A stretch of 64,000 nucleotides of DNA from Chloroflexus sp. Y-396-1 (GCF_000516515.1 NZ_KI911784.1:744001-808000); one strand, 5' to 3'. Shown: positions 1 through 11,435, counted from the stretch's first letter. The notes: generated by a model from the sequence alone, not told the origin. Program-made: numbers and translations.

Positions 1-646
1 ATATCACACGGCAAACATCGTGTAACGATTCTATCCGTTCACTGACTTCCACGCCGACTCATACACGCTTCCGAATGTCAATGTTTCTAAGCACATCCCT
101 GAGCGTCTGTATAGAGATTGCCTGCAAGGGCTATAGACTGCTAAAGCATGTCTTCAGTAGCCCAAATGATCAGAGAAGAAGTGTAGCGTGATCAGCTTCG
201 GGATACCTGCGCTGACCAGACGATACAACAACGTAGTGACACCAACCAACATCCCGTCTCCGCCACCGATCCCCCACAGTACACAATCGCTTGAGTGCAC
301 CATCATTCGGCCCGCTATGAGGAAGGAGAGCCGAGGCAGGTAGTTGGTGGTGAGGTGACCAGCCTCCCCCTTCCGCCAACCCGTGTGGTCCTACGCAAAC
401 CATGGGTACGCACGCCACTGGCCCGCGTTGGTGTGCTGGCAAATCTATGTCAGTGAGCGCAGGTAGGTGAAACTCGCCCTGGCCGTGCGCTGACAGTCGT
501 GATCGACAAGAACACAGAGAGCCTAGCTACAGACCTCTATCAGCACAGGATGTTACCTCTTCTGCACTCGTTTCTCTTTCCTCTCCCCTCATCGCTGACG
601 AGTAGGGTAAAAACTATACGAAATGGCATTGTTGCTCTAAATACTG
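1..646. other. intergenic, no gene recognised
   Basis: No reading frame here has a convincing start, composition or family resemblance; the short frames on the minus strand have no ribosome-binding site. The segment ends in an AT-rich stretch that carries the promoter of the amylase gene. It may be the tail of an upstream intergenic region. Confidence 0.5.
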
Positions 647-675
647 TTGCATAAAAAATTAAATCATGGTATAAT
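647..675 (+). promoter_or_regulatory. sigma70-type promoter of the pullulanase/amylase gene
   Basis: A -35 box TTGCAT (647-652) and a perfect -10 box TATAAT (670-675) are separated by 17 bp. Transcription would start near 682, which rules out the TTG start codon at 675 and supports the ATG at 750. Confidence 0.65.
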
Positions 676-749
676 TGCTTCCGGTTTCCACCACCAGACC
701 AAAATGCCAATGGAGTCAGCCTGCCTTGTCGCACAAAAGAGGTCAAGTT

Positions 750-3700
750 ATGCACCGCCGCACCTTCCGCCTGCTCATTGCGCTCCTGATCGTCTCCGGT
801 TTGCTACGCCTACTCATTCCGCCACCCGCTCTGGCCGCTGGTGAAGAGGTGCGTAGTAATTTGAACGGTTGGGGTACCACACCGTGGAGTATGTCTGCCT
901 CGCTCGGTGGTACCTTTATCTACGTCAGTGGTCAAATAACTAACCCCGACAATCCCAACACCCAGTTCAAGTTCTACAAGCATAGTAATCTGTGGTATGG
1001 AAAATTTGACCCGACTCCGATCAGTTTTGGTAGCATCTTTACTGGTCTCAGCAGTAATAGCAGCGCACCTAATATAACTTTTAACCACATCAGTGGCCGC
1101 TACTACGTCTTCAAGTGGGATGGTGATGGGCGTGGAGTAGTCTTCCAGCTTACCGCATCACCGGCAACAATTACCGGAGTGAGCCGCACTCCAACGACGC
1201 CCGCAGCCGGGCAGGCAGTGACGGTAACGGCAACAACGAATGTGCCTCCACCCGCCGAACAGGCTCTCTGGCTAAGGTATGCGCTCAATAGCAACTGGAG
1301 CAGTTCGACGGTCGTGAAGATGACCGGTAGCGGCACATCATTCAGCGCCACTATCCCGGCTCAGAGCGCCGGTACGACCGTTAGTTACTACGTGTTTAGT
1401 TCCGGTGATGTCAGCAGCATTGCCGGTGCTGATGCCGATCTGATGACGATCACTTACGATACGAACGGCGGTAGTAACTACAGTTATACCGTCAGCAGTG
1501 GAACGAGTGCGATTACCCCGACACAGGCACGGGCGCTGTGGCTTGATCTGAATACCGTTGCCTGGAATGGTGGCCCGGCAGCCAGCTTTCGCCTGTTGTA
1601 CGATCCTGACGGTGGGATAACAACCGCTGCCGAGACAACGACATGTACCTTCCCAACACCGGCCACACCATGCTACGTTCCCTTGACAGCAAGCGGCACG
1701 GTGAGCGGATCGGTCAAGAATCCGAATGCCAATGGCCTTACCCGATTGCTGACCGGACTGAGTGCCGCCGATGCGCGTCATCTGTTGCGTGGTCAGGTAG
1801 TGGTTGCCGCCTACAACGGTAGCGGGTCGCGCATTGACGCGACCGGCGTACAGATTCAGGGTGTCCTCGATGACCTCTACGCAGCCAGTGCCACGACTCA
1901 GACGCTAGGGGTAAGCTATAGCGGTGCAATACCGACCGTCAGACTCTGGGCGCCAACGGCTAAATCTGTTTCATTACGGCGGTTTGCAACCTCGACGACC
2001 AGTACCTACACCGATCACCCAATGACGCTCGACCCGAACAGTGGTGTCTGGAGCATTACCGGCGATGCCAGTTGGGATCGACAGTTTTATCTGTTTGCCG
2101 TTGAAGTCTATGTCCCGTCACTCGATGCAGTGGTCACAAACTTGGTAACCGATCCCTACGCTGTCAGCCTCTCGCAAGACGGCGCAGCGGCGAACGATGT
2201 GCGTAGCCAGTTCGTCAATCTCAATGATGCCGATCTCAAGCCGGCTGGTTGGGATACGCTGAGCAAACCGGCACTCGTCAACCCAGAAGATATTGTCATC
2301 TACGAGGTTCACATTCGTGACTTTAGCGCTAATGACGCTACGGTTGCTCCAACCGACCGTGGCACGTACCGCGCCTTTACTTACGATGGTACCGGCCCGC
2401 ATCCAAACACCATCTTATCTGACGGCATGAACCACCTGCTTCAGTTACGGCAAGCCGGTTTAACCCACATTCACTTGCTGCCGACCTTCGATATTGCCTC
2501 GGTGATCGAGAAGTCTAGTGACCGCACTGAACCGACAATTTCGTTCAACCCGACCACCGATCGGGCTTCGAGTAATCCACAGGCCGCAGTTGGTGCGGCG
2601 CGGAACACTGATAGCTTCAACTGGGGCTACGATCCGTACCATTATGGTGTGCCAGAAGGTTCATACAGTACTAATCCCGATGGAGTGACTCGCATCCTTG
2701 AGTTCCGTGAGCTAGTACAAACTCTGAACCAGAATGGCCTGCGGGTGGTAATGGATGTTGTCTACAACCACACGGCGGCCAGCGGTCAGGCTGACAAATC
2801 AGTGCTTGATAAGATTGTGCCTGGGTACTACTACCGCTACAACATAGATGGCGCTCTGTATCAATCATCTTGCTGTGCTGACACCGCTACTGAATACGCA
2901 ATGATGGAGAAGCTCATGATCGATACGATCGTGCGCTTCGCCACAGCGTATAAGATCGATGGCTTTCGCTTCGACTTGATGAACCTGCATACCCGTCAGA
3001 ATATGCTCAATGTACAGGCAGCGTTGCAAGCGCTCACCCCGGCAAGCCACGGTGTCGATGGGAGCAAGATATATCTGTACGGCGAAGGGTGGGATTTCGG
3101 CTCAGCCAAAGACAAAGGTCTTACTGTTTGTCCACACTGCTATGCCCATAAGCATAATATGACCGGCAGCGGCATCGGTCTCTTTAACGATGTGATTCGC
3201 GATGCCGCTCATGGTGGATATAGTACCGATAGCGTTGGCATTCGCCGTCAGGGTTTTATCAACGGTCTGAGTTATGACTGGAACGGTTATGATTATCCGA
3301 ACCGGTTCCAGAGCAACCTTCACACAACAATGGATACCCTGCGTTCGGCATTGCGCGGCAGCGGTACTGATTGGAATGGTCAGGGGAACCCCTTTACCGA
3401 CGATCCGCAAGAAGCGATTAACTACGTCGAAAAACACGATAACGAGACCCTCTTTGATCAGAATATTTTCAAATTGCCTAACGGTGATGGCAGCGGGAAC
3501 CCTGGCTGGATCGGGAGCAGCATTCCCACCACCTCGATGAGTGATCGGGTTCGCAGCCAAAACATGGGGGTGAGCCTGATCGGATTAGCACAGGGTATTC
3601 CCTTCTTCCACATGGGGCAGGATATTCTGCGCTCGAAATCACTTGATCGCAACAGCTACGATTCAGGCGACTGGTTTAACCGTGTCTACTGGGATCGCAG

Positions 3701-6700
3701 TGCCAACAACTTTGGTCGCGGCTTGCCACCGTCGTGGGACAACAATTCGCGCTGGGGGATAATGACGCCCTTGCTCAATAACACCTCACTCGATCCCACG
3801 TCGAGCGACATGAACTTTGCTGCTGCACACATACGCGAGACCCTGCGCTTGCGTATGAGTTCACCTCTCTTTCGGCTAACCACTGAGTTAGCCATTAATG
3901 CCCGTGTCAGCCATTACAACACCGACAACAGTCGTGATGCGTTGATCGTGATGCGGCTTTCTGATGAGGTTGATCCCGATCTCGATCCAAACTGGGAAAA
4001 TATTCTAGTCTTTTTCAACGCGAACAAAGTCGCCCAGTCGATCACGATTCCTAACGCCAACGGCTTTACCCTGCACCCACTTCATACCAATGGTATAGAT
4101 GATGATCCGGTCATTGCCACTGCCACCTTTAATGACGCAACTGATACCTTTACCATTCCGCCACGGACAACGGTTGTCTTCGTTTCAACCCAAGCACTTG
4201 AACCACCGAGTACGATTGACTGGGTTGGCTTGATGTATCCGCGTGGCGGTGTCGCCCATTCAATTAACGAGGGGAGCTTTGCCCCTGCCGGTTTCGATAT
4301 CTATGTACAGGTGTACGAGGCCGGTGTGACACCTGGCGCTGGACAGGGAGCGGGCATCGCGTGTTACCTGCACTGGGGGCGTTACGGTCAGCCCTGGAGC
4401 GATCTCCCGATGGTTTACAATACTGACATCGGGAACAACGATGAGTATCGGGCAACGATCCCCAAGACAGTCTTAGAGGGTTTAGCGCCGGGTACCTATG
4501 GCTTTACCGCCTACTGCAAGAAGCCGGGTGAAGGGCCAAAGTGGAAAGTAGATAGTTACAACATCAACGGTCATGCCACCGATGATGATCAGGGTGACGG
4601 TCTGATCACGATTGTCCCGACTGCGGACAGTGCCTCCGAACCGGCAGGTGGTGTCTTCGTGCATCTCTTCGAGTGGCGTTGGGCCGATGTCGCCAAAGAA
4701 TGTACCTTCCTCGCCCAAAAAGGTTACACTGGTGTACAGGTCTCACCACCCAATGAACATATTGTGCCGACTGCCGATCTCGGTGGTAATCCTGCCAACG
4801 ACTTTCCATGGTGGGCACGCTACCAGCCGGTTACTCACGACACCACGCGCTTTACCAGCCGCAGCGGGACGTGGGCCGAGTTCCAGCAGATGGTTACCGA
4901 CTGTAACAATGCCGGGGTGGACGTCATCGTCGATGCTGTGATCAACCACATGGCAGATATTGAAGTTGGTAGCCCGGCCACCGGCACGGCGGGTACCCAA
5001 TACAAGTCGCAACCGGCGGCCAGTCGCTTTTACGGTACTCAATACTTGCCTGACGATTTTCATCCAGATTGTTTGATTACCGACTACACTGACCGTTATC
5101 AGGTACAACGCTGCCAACTGGCAGGGTTACCTGATCTCGATACCGGCAAATCAACTGTACAAACTAAACTACGCAACTACCTGCAATCCCTGCTGAATGC
5201 TGGTGTGCGAGGATTCCGCATCGACGCAGCCAAACATATGGCTGCCCATGAGGTTGGCGCGATCCTCGCCGGTTTGACACTCCCTGGCGGCGGTAAACCC
5301 TACATCTTTAGTGAAGTTATCGATATGGATCCCACCGAACGCATTCGCGACTGGGAATACACGCCTTATGGTGATGTCACCGAATTTGCGTACAGTGTGA
5401 GTGTCATCGGTAATAGCTTTAACTGCGGTGGCTCTCTGAGCAGCCTGCAAACCCTCACCAACGGCCTGCTGCCATCACGCTTTGCCCAAATCTTCGTTGA
5501 CAACCACGACAATCAGCGTGGTCACGGCCCCGGTAGTGCATGTGTCGTTGACCATCGCGACGGTAAAACACACCTGCTGGCGAACATCTTCACACTCGCC
5601 TACCCTTACGGCCATCCATCAGTAATGTCGAGTTATTACTGGACAACCAATCCCAACAGTAACGCTGGCGATAGTCTTGGCCCACCAAGCAGCAACGATG
5701 GAGGCACAACGTGGGGGCCAGGCCTGGGAGCCGATACCCGTCCGGTATACGGCCCTGGACAGCCAGCAGGCGCATATCCGGCGAACTGTGCCGGTAGCTA
5801 CCCCAACCCCGTCACCAGTGCCGATCTTGGCAAATGGGTCTGTGAGCATCGCCATCCGGCTATCGCGAACATGGTGCAGTTCCGCCAGACGACCAACGGC
5901 GAACCTGTAACTAACTGGCAAAACATTGGTGGAACACCGACCAACCATATTGCATTCGCACGCGGCAACAAAGGATTTGTGGCCATTAACAATAGTCTGA
6001 CATCAGCAACAACCACGTACCAGACTAACCTGCCAGCAGGTTTCTACTGCGACATTGTCCACTACGACTTTGTCAATGGTATCTGCGTTCTCCCCGGTAC
6101 CACAACACCGGTATCGTCCAGTGCCCTAATTGAAGTCAACACCAGTGGTCAAATCGTGAACTATAGCCTGTCTGCGCAGGATGCCTTTGCCATTCACATC
6201 AACGCCCGTCCGCAATACCAGATCACGGTCAACGCTGCACCAAGCGGGAGTGGAACGGTAAGCGGTGGCGGCGTATACATGCACGGCACGCTGGTGACAG
6301 TCAATGCAGTAGCGGAAAGTGGCTACACATTTGTGAACTGGACGGAAGGATCTACAGTGGTCGCCACAACCACCAGTTATAGCTTCCCGGCAACAAATAA
6401 CCGCTCACTAACTGCCAACTTTGCGCCAGTGGCTACGAACACCCCGACGGCGACCAATACGCCAACCAACACTCCGACGGCGACCAATACGCCAACCAAC
6501 ACCCCGACGGCGACCAATACGCCGACCAGCACGCCAACGGCGACCAATACGCCAACCAGCACCCCGACGGCGACCAATACGCCGATAAACACGCCAACGG
6601 CGACCAACACGCCGACGAACACCCCGACGGCGACCAACACGCCGACGAACACCCCGACGGCGACCAACACGCCGACGAACACCCCGACGGCGACTAACAC

Positions 6701-6920
6701 GCCAACCAACACCCCAACGGCGACCGCCACCGCCACGGCAACCCCGACGGCGACGGCCACTGCCACGGCAACCCCGACGGCCACCGCCACGGCAACCCCG
6801 ACGGCCACCGCCACCGCCACGGCAACCCCGACGGCCACTGCCACGGCAACCCCGACGGCGACCGCCACAGGACCAGCTCCACAAACCCACAACATCTTTG
6901 TGCCGTTGATTATGCGGTAA
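750..6920 (+). CDS. secreted pullulanase / alpha-amylase fusion with Thr-Pro-rich tail
   Basis: Extracellular starch and pullulan degradation, 2056 aa. The ATG at 750 is chosen because AAGAGG lies just upstream and the protein then begins with a signal peptide (MHRR, hydrophobic core, ALAAG). After N-terminal beta-domains, a type I pullulanase domain carries FNWGYDP at 623-629 (the YNWGYDP signature), D669 in region I, nucleophile D742 (GFRFD), acid/base E779 (GEGWD) and D897 (KHDN). After a linker domain, a second complete GH13 alpha-amylase domain has D1395 (region I), D1492 (GFRID), E1522 (FSEVID) and D1587 (DNHDN). An InlB-like repeat domain follows near 1830-1890, then about 145 residues of TPTATNTPT-type repeats and a final VPLIMR. 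All catalytic residues are present in both domains, so it should attack both alpha-1,6 and alpha-1,4 bonds. Transcribed alone from its own promoter. Confidence 0.93.
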   Translation: MHRRTFRLLIALLIVSGLLRLLIPPPALAAGEEVRSNLNGWGTTPWSMSASLGGTFIYVSGQITNPDNPNTQFKFYKHSNLWYGKFDPTPISFGSIFTGLSSNSSAPNITFNHISGRYYVFKWDGDGRGVVFQLTASPATITGVSRTPTTPAAGQAVTVTATTNVPPPAEQALWLRYALNSNWSSSTVVKMTGSGTSFSATIPAQSAGTTVSYYVFSSGDVSSIAGADADLMTITYDTNGGSNYSYTVSSGTSAITPTQARALWLDLNTVAWNGGPAASFRLLYDPDGGITTAAETTTCTFPTPATPCYVPLTASGTVSGSVKNPNANGLTRLLTGLSAADARHLLRGQVVVAAYNGSGSRIDATGVQIQGVLDDLYAASATTQTLGVSYSGAIPTVRLWAPTAKSVSLRRFATSTTSTYTDHPMTLDPNSGVWSITGDASWDRQFYLFAVEVYVPSLDAVVTNLVTDPYAVSLSQDGAAANDVRSQFVNLNDADLKPAGWDTLSKPALVNPEDIVIYEVHIRDFSANDATVAPTDRGTYRAFTYDGTGPHPNTILSDGMNHLLQLRQAGLTHIHLLPTFDIASVIEKSSDRTEPTISFNPTTDRASSNPQAAVGAARNTDSFNWGYDPYHYGVPEGSYSTNPDGVTRILEFRELVQTLNQNGLRVVMDVVYNHTAASGQADKSVLDKIVPGYYYRYNIDGALYQSSCCADTATEYAMMEKLMIDTIVRFATAYKIDGFRFDLMNLHTRQNMLNVQAALQALTPASHGVDGSKIYLYGEGWDFGSAKDKGLTVCPHCYAHKHNMTGSGIGLFNDVIRDAAHGGYSTDSVGIRRQGFINGLSYDWNGYDYPNRFQSNLHTTMDTLRSALRGSGTDWNGQGNPFTDDPQEAINYVEKHDNETLFDQNIFKLPNGDGSGNPGWIGSSIPTTSMSDRVRSQNMGVSLIGLAQGIPFFHMGQDILRSKSLDRNSYDSGDWFNRVYWDRSANNFGRGLPPSWDNNSRWGIMTPLLNNTSLDPTSSDMNFAAAHIRETLRLRMSSPLFRLTTELAINARVSHYNTDNSRDALIVMRLSDEVDPDLDPNWENILVFFNANKVAQSITIPNANGFTLHPLHTNGIDDDPVIATATFNDATDTFTIPPRTTVVFVSTQALEPPSTIDWVGLMYPRGGVAHSINEGSFAPAGFDIYVQVYEAGVTPGAGQGAGIACYLHWGRYGQPWSDLPMVYNTDIGNNDEYRATIPKTVLEGLAPGTYGFTAYCKKPGEGPKWKVDSYNINGHATDDDQGDGLITIVPTADSASEPAGGVFVHLFEWRWADVAKECTFLAQKGYTGVQVSPPNEHIVPTADLGGNPANDFPWWARYQPVTHDTTRFTSRSGTWAEFQQMVTDCNNAGVDVIVDAVINHMADIEVGSPATGTAGTQYKSQPAASRFYGTQYLPDDFHPDCLITDYTDRYQVQRCQLAGLPDLDTGKSTVQTKLRNYLQSLLNAGVRGFRIDAAKHMAAHEVGAILAGLTLPGGGKPYIFSEVIDMDPTERIRDWEYTPYGDVTEFAYSVSVIGNSFNCGGSLSSLQTLTNGLLPSRFAQIFVDNHDNQRGHGPGSACVVDHRDGKTHLLANIFTLAYPYGHPSVMSSYYWTTNPNSNAGDSLGPPSSNDGGTTWGPGLGADTRPVYGPGQPAGAYPANCAGSYPNPVTSADLGKWVCEHRHPAIANMVQFRQTTNGEPVTNWQNIGGTPTNHIAFARGNKGFVAINNSLTSATTTYQTNLPAGFYCDIVHYDFVNGICVLPGTTTPVSSSALIEVNTSGQIVNYSLSAQDAFAIHINARPQYQITVNAAPSGSGTVSGGGVYMHGTLVTVNAVAESGYTFVNWTEGSTVVATTTSYSFPATNNRSLTANFAPVATNTPTATNTPTNTPTATNTPTNTPTATNTPTSTPTATNTPTSTPTATNTPINTPTATNTPTNTPTATNTPTNTPTATNTPTNTPTATNTPTNTPTATATATATPTATATATATPTATATATPTATATATATPTATATATPTATATGPAPQTHNIFVPLIMR
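6436..6870 (+). repeat. tandem coding repeat ([10 protein letters not shown] / [10 protein letters not shown])
   Basis: A roughly 30-bp unit encoding [10 protein letters not shown] is repeated about nine times and then grades into a shorter unit encoding TATATP. It forms the stalk between the enzyme domains and the C-terminal tail. Near-identical copies make it prone to length change. Long open frames on the opposite strand are by-products of this repeat. Confidence 0.9.
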
Positions 6921-6977
6921 TCGGTGGTAGCGGGAAGTCGTCAGGGAGTATCACTCGGATAGCGGCGACATGACTTA

Positions 6978-7006
6978 ACAGGGGCGGGTTGCAAACCCGC
7001 CCCTGT
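6978..7006. terminator. perfect 13-bp hairpin after the amylase gene
   Basis: An inverted repeat with 13-bp arms (ACAGGGGCGGGTT and its complement) and a 3-nt loop lies 58 bp after the stop codon. No T-run follows, so it may be a 3'-end stabiliser or a dispersed repeat rather than a strict intrinsic terminator; a closely similar hairpin occurs at 42726-42746. Confidence 0.5.
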
Positions 7007-7067
7007 CACTCTTCACACACTCCTATGTTATGATCAACTAAGTTATCAATCATACGGAGTACATCCT

Positions 7068-10058
7068 ATGGCCTGGTCAGCCGCTCTTGCTCATCATTAC
7101 CATATCAACGGCACTCTGACTCCTCTACCCGGAGAATATGATCTCAACTTGCTAGTGAATGCGACCAACGGAATGCAGTATGTGCTCAAGGTAATGCGCC
7201 CAGATTGCGATCCAGCGTTGGTCGAACTACAGTGTGCAGTGCTCGAACATCTGGCTACACTCGCCCCTGATCTACCAGTACCGCGTCTTATACGCACAGC
7301 GACCGGTGCAATGTATGTCAACGAGCATGATCGATACGTCTGGCTCATTTCGGCTCTGCCGGGTGAAACGTATGCCACATTCCGCCCACAAACCGCGGCC
7401 CTGCGTACCGGTTTGGGGCAAATGGCAGCCCGGCTTGATCTCGCGCTGCGCAGCTTTACTCACCCGGCACTGAAGCGACCGTTGAAGTGGAATCTTCTCC
7501 AGGCAGAATGGGCTTACGAACACCTGACGGTTATTCATGATCCTGATCGCCGTCAACTCATTGCAACAGTATTGGAAACGTATCTCCATCTCAAACCACA
7601 ACTGCTAAGCCTGGAACATACGACAATCCACAACGATCTCAACGACTACAATCTGCTTGTGTCGGCAACTGATCGCGGTCGCATCACTATTAGCGGTATT
7701 CTCGATTTCGGTGATTTGTGTGCCGCACCTCGTATCTGTGAACTTGCTATTGCGGCAGCGTATGCCATCCTTGATCAGGCCGATCCACTTCGTGCGCTGA
7801 GTGAGCTTGTCATTGGCTACCACGCCGAATGGCCGTTGACTGCAACCGAGATCGATCTGCTGTGGCCGCTGATACGAACACGACTGGCTGTAAGTGTTAT
7901 CAATGCGGAGTTAATGAAACAGCAACGACCAGACGATCCCTACGTTACTGTTTCAGAAGCTGCGGCCTGGCGTTTATTAATGGCAACGGCTAAGACGGAG
8001 GCTGATCTGGTTGCCGCACGACTACGTGCCGCCTGTCATCTACCAATTAGTGATGCAGCAGAGCGAGTGCTCGACTGGCTGGCATCAACATGTGGTCACT
8101 TTGCACCGATATTGGGCCGTGATCTGACGAACGCTCCACTCGTATGTATGGCTGTTCGAGAAAGACCGCTTCCACAAAACCCTTTCATGCTGACTGAAAC
8201 CGAAGCGAACACGTTAGCCGACCCGTCGCTAGACACAGTTCAGATCGGTCGTTATGGTGAACCACGTTTGATCTACACCGATGCAGCTTTTTTTGCCGAT
8301 TCTCATCCACTGGCTGAACGCCGCACCATTCACCTCGGCGTTGACCTCTTCGCACCACCTGGTACACCAGTTTGTGCACCCTTAGAAGGGATGGTAGTAG
8401 CCATTGAGCAATGCAATACACCGCTCGATTTTGGCGGTATGGTAGTACTAGAACACCGGACACCATATGGAGAGCGTTTCTACACCCTTTATGGTCATCT
8501 CGATCCGCTCAGCACTCATCATATCCGGCCAGGCTCAGCAATAGCAGCCGGACAGCTCTTTGCCGCACTGGGCAATAACACAAACAACGGTGGCTGGCAA
8601 CCGCACCTTCACTTCCAGCTTATTCTCGATCTGCGTGTAGTAGCCGGAAGCTGGCCTGGCGTAGCAGCACCCGCCGAATGGGAATGGTGGCGGGCAGTCT
8701 GCCCAAATCCGGCACCACTCCTCAACTTACCCGCTGCGTATGTCGAATACCAACCGCTTAACCAGACTAACCTGCTGCGTGAACGACGCCAGCACTTTGC
8801 CGGTAATTTGCGTCTCAGCTACACCGAACCGTGCACATTTTTCCGTGGCTGGCGCCACTACCTGTTCGATGAGCTGGGCAATACCTACCTTGATGCCTAC
8901 AACAATGTTCCCCATGTCGGTCATGCCCATCCCCGACTTCAGGCAGTCGCTGCCCACCAGATGCAAATGATCAATACCAACACTCGCTATTTGCATCCAG
9001 CCCAAATCGCGTTCGCTCACGAACTCATGGCCAAACTTCCCCCAACCTTGAGCGTCTGCTTCTTTGTCAATTCTGGCTCAGAAGCCAACGAACTGGCGCT
9101 CCGTCTGGCCCGCGCCTACACCGGTGCACGAGATATGATTACAATTGACCACGGCTATCACGGTCATACGACTGGTGCAATTGACATCTCTGCCTATAAA
9201 TTCAACCATCCCGCTGGCAGCGGCAAACCCGATTGGGTTGAAGTGGTAATGGCCCCCGATCCCTACCGTGGTCCTTATGGTAGCAATGGGGAACAGTACG
9301 CAGCCGAGGTTGATCAGGCATTAGTGCGAATCAGCGCTCGCGGGAGACGCCTGGCCGGTTTTATCGCTGAAACCTTCCCCAGCGTAGCCGGGCAGATCAT
9401 TCCACCACCTGGTTATCTGGCGGCAGTGTATCGTCGTATCCGTGCGGCTGGTGGTGTCTGTATTGCCGACGAAGTGCAGACCGGCTTAGGTCGGTTGGGC
9501 CATTACTACTGGGCATTCGAGAGCCAGAATGTAGTACCTGACATCGTGGTATTGGGCAAACCGCTCGGCAATGGCCATCCCATTGGCGCAGTTATTACTA
9601 CAGCCGAGATCGCCCGTGCCTTTGATAACGGTCTTGAGTTCTTTTCAACATTTGGTGGCAGCACCCTCTCGTGCGTGATTGGACGAGAAGTACTACGGAT
9701 CATCGATGAAGAAAGATTGATGGAACACGCGGCACGGATCGGTAGCGAGCTGCTGGCCGGTCTCCGCGAACTTCAGCAGCAGCACCCAATTATCGGTGAT
9801 GTACGAGGAATGGGTCTGTTTATCGGTGTCGAACTGGTAACCAACCGCGAGACGCGAACACCAGCTACGGCAGCGGCAATGTATGTGAAAGAGCGATTGC
9901 GCGCTGAACGTATTCTGGTCGGTACCGAAGGCCCCTACGATAACGTTTTGAAAATTCGGCCACCACTGACATTCGACCGTCAGGCACTGACCATCTTGCT
10001 CGAACGATTCGATGCGATCTTGAAAGAAACCTTTATTGTCCGCTCGGTGTTCATCTGA
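7068..10058 (+). CDS. tri-modular protein: APH-type kinase, M23 peptidase-like domain, class III aminotransferase-fold phospho-lyase
   Basis: 996 aa, ATG preceded by GGAG. Residues ~1-340 are an aminoglycoside-phosphotransferase-fold kinase with the catalytic HNDLNDYN loop (H188, D190) and metal-binding D213, related to hydroxylysine kinase. Residues ~410-540 form an M23/LytM-type domain with H422-x3-D426 and HLH (H513, H515), so the zinc ligands are present. Residues ~570-996 are a class III PLP enzyme with D801 (ADEVQTG) and PLP lysine K831 (LGKPLGNG), of the ethanolamine-phosphate / phosphohydroxylysine phospho-lyase type. Known family members suggest phosphorylation of an amino alcohol followed by elimination of phosphate; the substrate here is unknown, and a role for the peptidase domain in a cytosolic protein (no signal peptide) is unclear. 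Confidence 0.85.
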   Translation: MAWSAALAHHYHINGTLTPLPGEYDLNLLVNATNGMQYVLKVMRPDCDPALVELQCAVLEHLATLAPDLPVPRLIRTATGAMYVNEHDRYVWLISALPGETYATFRPQTAALRTGLGQMAARLDLALRSFTHPALKRPLKWNLLQAEWAYEHLTVIHDPDRRQLIATVLETYLHLKPQLLSLEHTTIHNDLNDYNLLVSATDRGRITISGILDFGDLCAAPRICELAIAAAYAILDQADPLRALSELVIGYHAEWPLTATEIDLLWPLIRTRLAVSVINAELMKQQRPDDPYVTVSEAAAWRLLMATAKTEADLVAARLRAACHLPISDAAERVLDWLASTCGHFAPILGRDLTNAPLVCMAVRERPLPQNPFMLTETEANTLADPSLDTVQIGRYGEPRLIYTDAAFFADSHPLAERRTIHLGVDLFAPPGTPVCAPLEGMVVAIEQCNTPLDFGGMVVLEHRTPYGERFYTLYGHLDPLSTHHIRPGSAIAAGQLFAALGNNTNNGGWQPHLHFQLILDLRVVAGSWPGVAAPAEWEWWRAVCPNPAPLLNLPAAYVEYQPLNQTNLLRERRQHFAGNLRLSYTEPCTFFRGWRHYLFDELGNTYLDAYNNVPHVGHAHPRLQAVAAHQMQMINTNTRYLHPAQIAFAHELMAKLPPTLSVCFFVNSGSEANELALRLARAYTGARDMITIDHGYHGHTTGAIDISAYKFNHPAGSGKPDWVEVVMAPDPYRGPYGSNGEQYAAEVDQALVRISARGRRLAGFIAETFPSVAGQIIPPPGYLAAVYRRIRAAGGVCIADEVQTGLGRLGHYYWAFESQNVVPDIVVLGKPLGNGHPIGAVITTAEIARAFDNGLEFFSTFGGSTLSCVIGREVLRIIDEERLMEHAARIGSELLAGLRELQQQHPIIGDVRGMGLFIGVELVTNRETRTPATAAAMYVKERLRAERILVGTEGPYDNVLKIRPPLTFDRQALTILLERFDAILKETFIVRSVFI

Positions 10059-10064
10059 ACGTAG

Positions 10065-10125
10065 GGGCGCAGCATAGTTGTGCCCCCGGCGCCCCCGCCT
10101 CGACCCAATCGTAGGGGCGCCGTGC
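10065..10125. repeat. GC-rich hairpin cluster
   Basis: Two copies of a GTAGGGGCGC motif; GGCGCCCC (10088-10095) can pair with GGGGCGCC (10114-10121). It belongs to the same class of GTAGGGGC-type intergenic hairpins as those near 42.7-43.0 kb. It lies between the fusion gene and the following small membrane protein. Confidence 0.5.
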
Positions 10126-10271
10126 TGCTTTCCCCTCGGCAACACCATGCCCCTGGAGGAGGAACTAACACCAACATCGAAAAGTATCCACCATCCCTTC
10201 ACGATATCTTCACAATTACCAGCTATCCTGATAGCGAAGTCAGTAACATCATAAACCAGGGAGTATGCACG

Positions 10272-10766
10272 ATGGAACAACGACGAACAAACTGGCCAGC
10301 CTGGATAGCGCTTGGCGTCTCACTACTGGCACTGATCGTCGCATTCGCAAGCATGGCAATGAGCCAGCAGACTACATGGCGTATGTGGACAATGCCCGGC
10401 TGGTCGAACCTACCAAACGTTGCGCCCCACGGTTGGAGTGAGCGTGGAGGGCCAAGCCAGATTGTACCGCCGGGACGTGGACGTGGTGATCGTGGTCAGG
10501 TTGTACCGCCAGCGTGGCATGATCATGGCGCATGGATGCACCCTGGTATAAGGGGGCACGGCTTTGGTATGATGGCTGGTCGAGACTGGTTTGGTGGGTT
10601 GATAAGGCTCATCGATGGCCTGCTCAAACTGGCAGCGTTAGCATTACTAATATGGCTGGGCTTCCAGATTTTCCGTCAGCGCAGGAACCAACCGCCAGCA
10701 ACCAATCCGCCAACGGCACCACAACCACCACTCACCCCAGCAGGCCATGATCCACGGGTGGAATAG
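10272..10766 (+). CDS. small two-helix membrane protein, function unknown
   Basis: 164 aa. The ATG at 10272 is preceded by AGGGAG at 8 bp, so the longer upstream frame is not used. Residues ~9-29 are a hydrophobic helix (WIALGVSLLALIVAFASMAM), then a Gly/Pro/Arg/His-rich stretch of about 90 residues with repeated PPGRGRG and QVVPPAW-like pieces, then a second hydrophobic helix (LLKLAALALLIWLGFQIF) followed by a basic and Pro-rich tail. I do not recognise the family. It may be transcribed with the upstream fusion gene or independently; the intervening hairpin argues for separate control. Confidence 0.65.
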   Translation: MEQRRTNWPAWIALGVSLLALIVAFASMAMSQQTTWRMWTMPGWSNLPNVAPHGWSERGGPSQIVPPGRGRGDRGQVVPPAWHDHGAWMHPGIRGHGFGMMAGRDWFGGLIRLIDGLLKLAALALLIWLGFQIFRQRRNQPPATNPPTAPQPPLTPAGHDPRVE

Positions 10767-11084
10767 CGGAAATTCGTCAGTAGTGCCACCATCTGTTGGC
10801 CTACAACCCAGGTTGCTCATTTCACAGCATACCCGGCCAACAGCGTGACTGCCAGGAAGATGACGGTGGTAAGGGGTACGGTATGCGGTACCCCGCAGCC
10901 AACGCTGATACAGGAGGCATGATTCAAACAGATCGCTCTCCTTTCGTTTGGAGGAGAGTCGAAAGGTGATGAGGGAAAAGTGAAGCGCCAGCTACACCCC
11001 TGGTGCTCGCCGATTGTCTGCAAGCACAGTAGGAGATGTCGGTTCCAACCTCCGCCTCCACTTGCGAGAGGCCTGGGGAGTAAT

Positions 11085-11325
11085 GGGCTGCCCTCACCCC
11101 CGGCCCCGCTCCCGCACTGCGGGAGAGGGGTGATCTAGGTGGTGGACTCGGCATTGTTGACAGATGCCAGCGCAGAATCGCTCCGCTCATCACCGCCTTC
11201 CGCTCCCGCAGCGTGGGAGAGGAAGGGGGGGCTAGGGGGGAAGGTGAGGGCTGCTCTCCCCCTTCCTCTCCCGCAGCGTGGGAGAGGAAGGGGGCTAGGG
11301 GGAAGGTGAGGGGGCCGCTGCCACC
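11085..11325 (-). repeat. dispersed palindromic repeat, inverted copy of the 48.0/49.8-kb element
   Basis: Read on the minus strand, 11121-11190 gives ATGAGCGGAG, CGATTCTGCG, GTCAACAATGCC and AGATCACCCCTCTCCC in the same order as the copies at 47967-48036 and near 49722-49792. Flanking palindromes of the CTCTCCCGC/GCGGGAGAG type are shared. No coding capacity. Confidence 0.65.
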
Positions 11326-11390
11326 TAAACAATCCAACGTGCCTTCGGCTGGAGTACAATACTCTTACCCGGACGCAATGCGTACATCCG

Positions 11391-11420
11391 GTGACAGACG
11401 AGTGATGAACGCTATAGCGT
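11391..11420 (+). promoter_or_regulatory. possible promoter/operator of the two-component genes
   Basis: GTGACA (11391-11396), 16 bp, TATAGC (11413-11418); the second box lies inside the 12-bp perfect palindrome ACGCTATAGCGT (11409-11420). The start codon follows after only 15 bp, so the leader would be very short. Weak call. Confidence 0.25.
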
Positions 11421-11435
11421 AGAAGAGAGTAACCT

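Larger units (their letters stand above)
10767..11435. other. 669-bp intergenic region with dispersed repeats
   Basis: Contains a CTCTCC...GGAGAG hairpin near 10941-10965, an inverted copy of the long repeat family (about 11090-11190), two further CTCTCCCGCAGCGTGGGAGAG palindrome copies (near 11206-11225 and 11265-11290), and the 5' flank of the response regulator gene. No coding sequence is supported. Confidence 0.7.

Noticed and set aside
675-749. TTG start at 675 for the amylase gene
   Set aside because: It overlaps the -10 box and would put non-signal residues before the signal peptide; ATG at 750 has a proper SD.
6377-6895. Long minus-strand frames rich in Val/Gly/Ala or Arg/Gly opposite the amylase tail
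   Set aside because: They are the complement of the Thr-Pro-coding repeat; no SD, and the plus-strand gene is certain.
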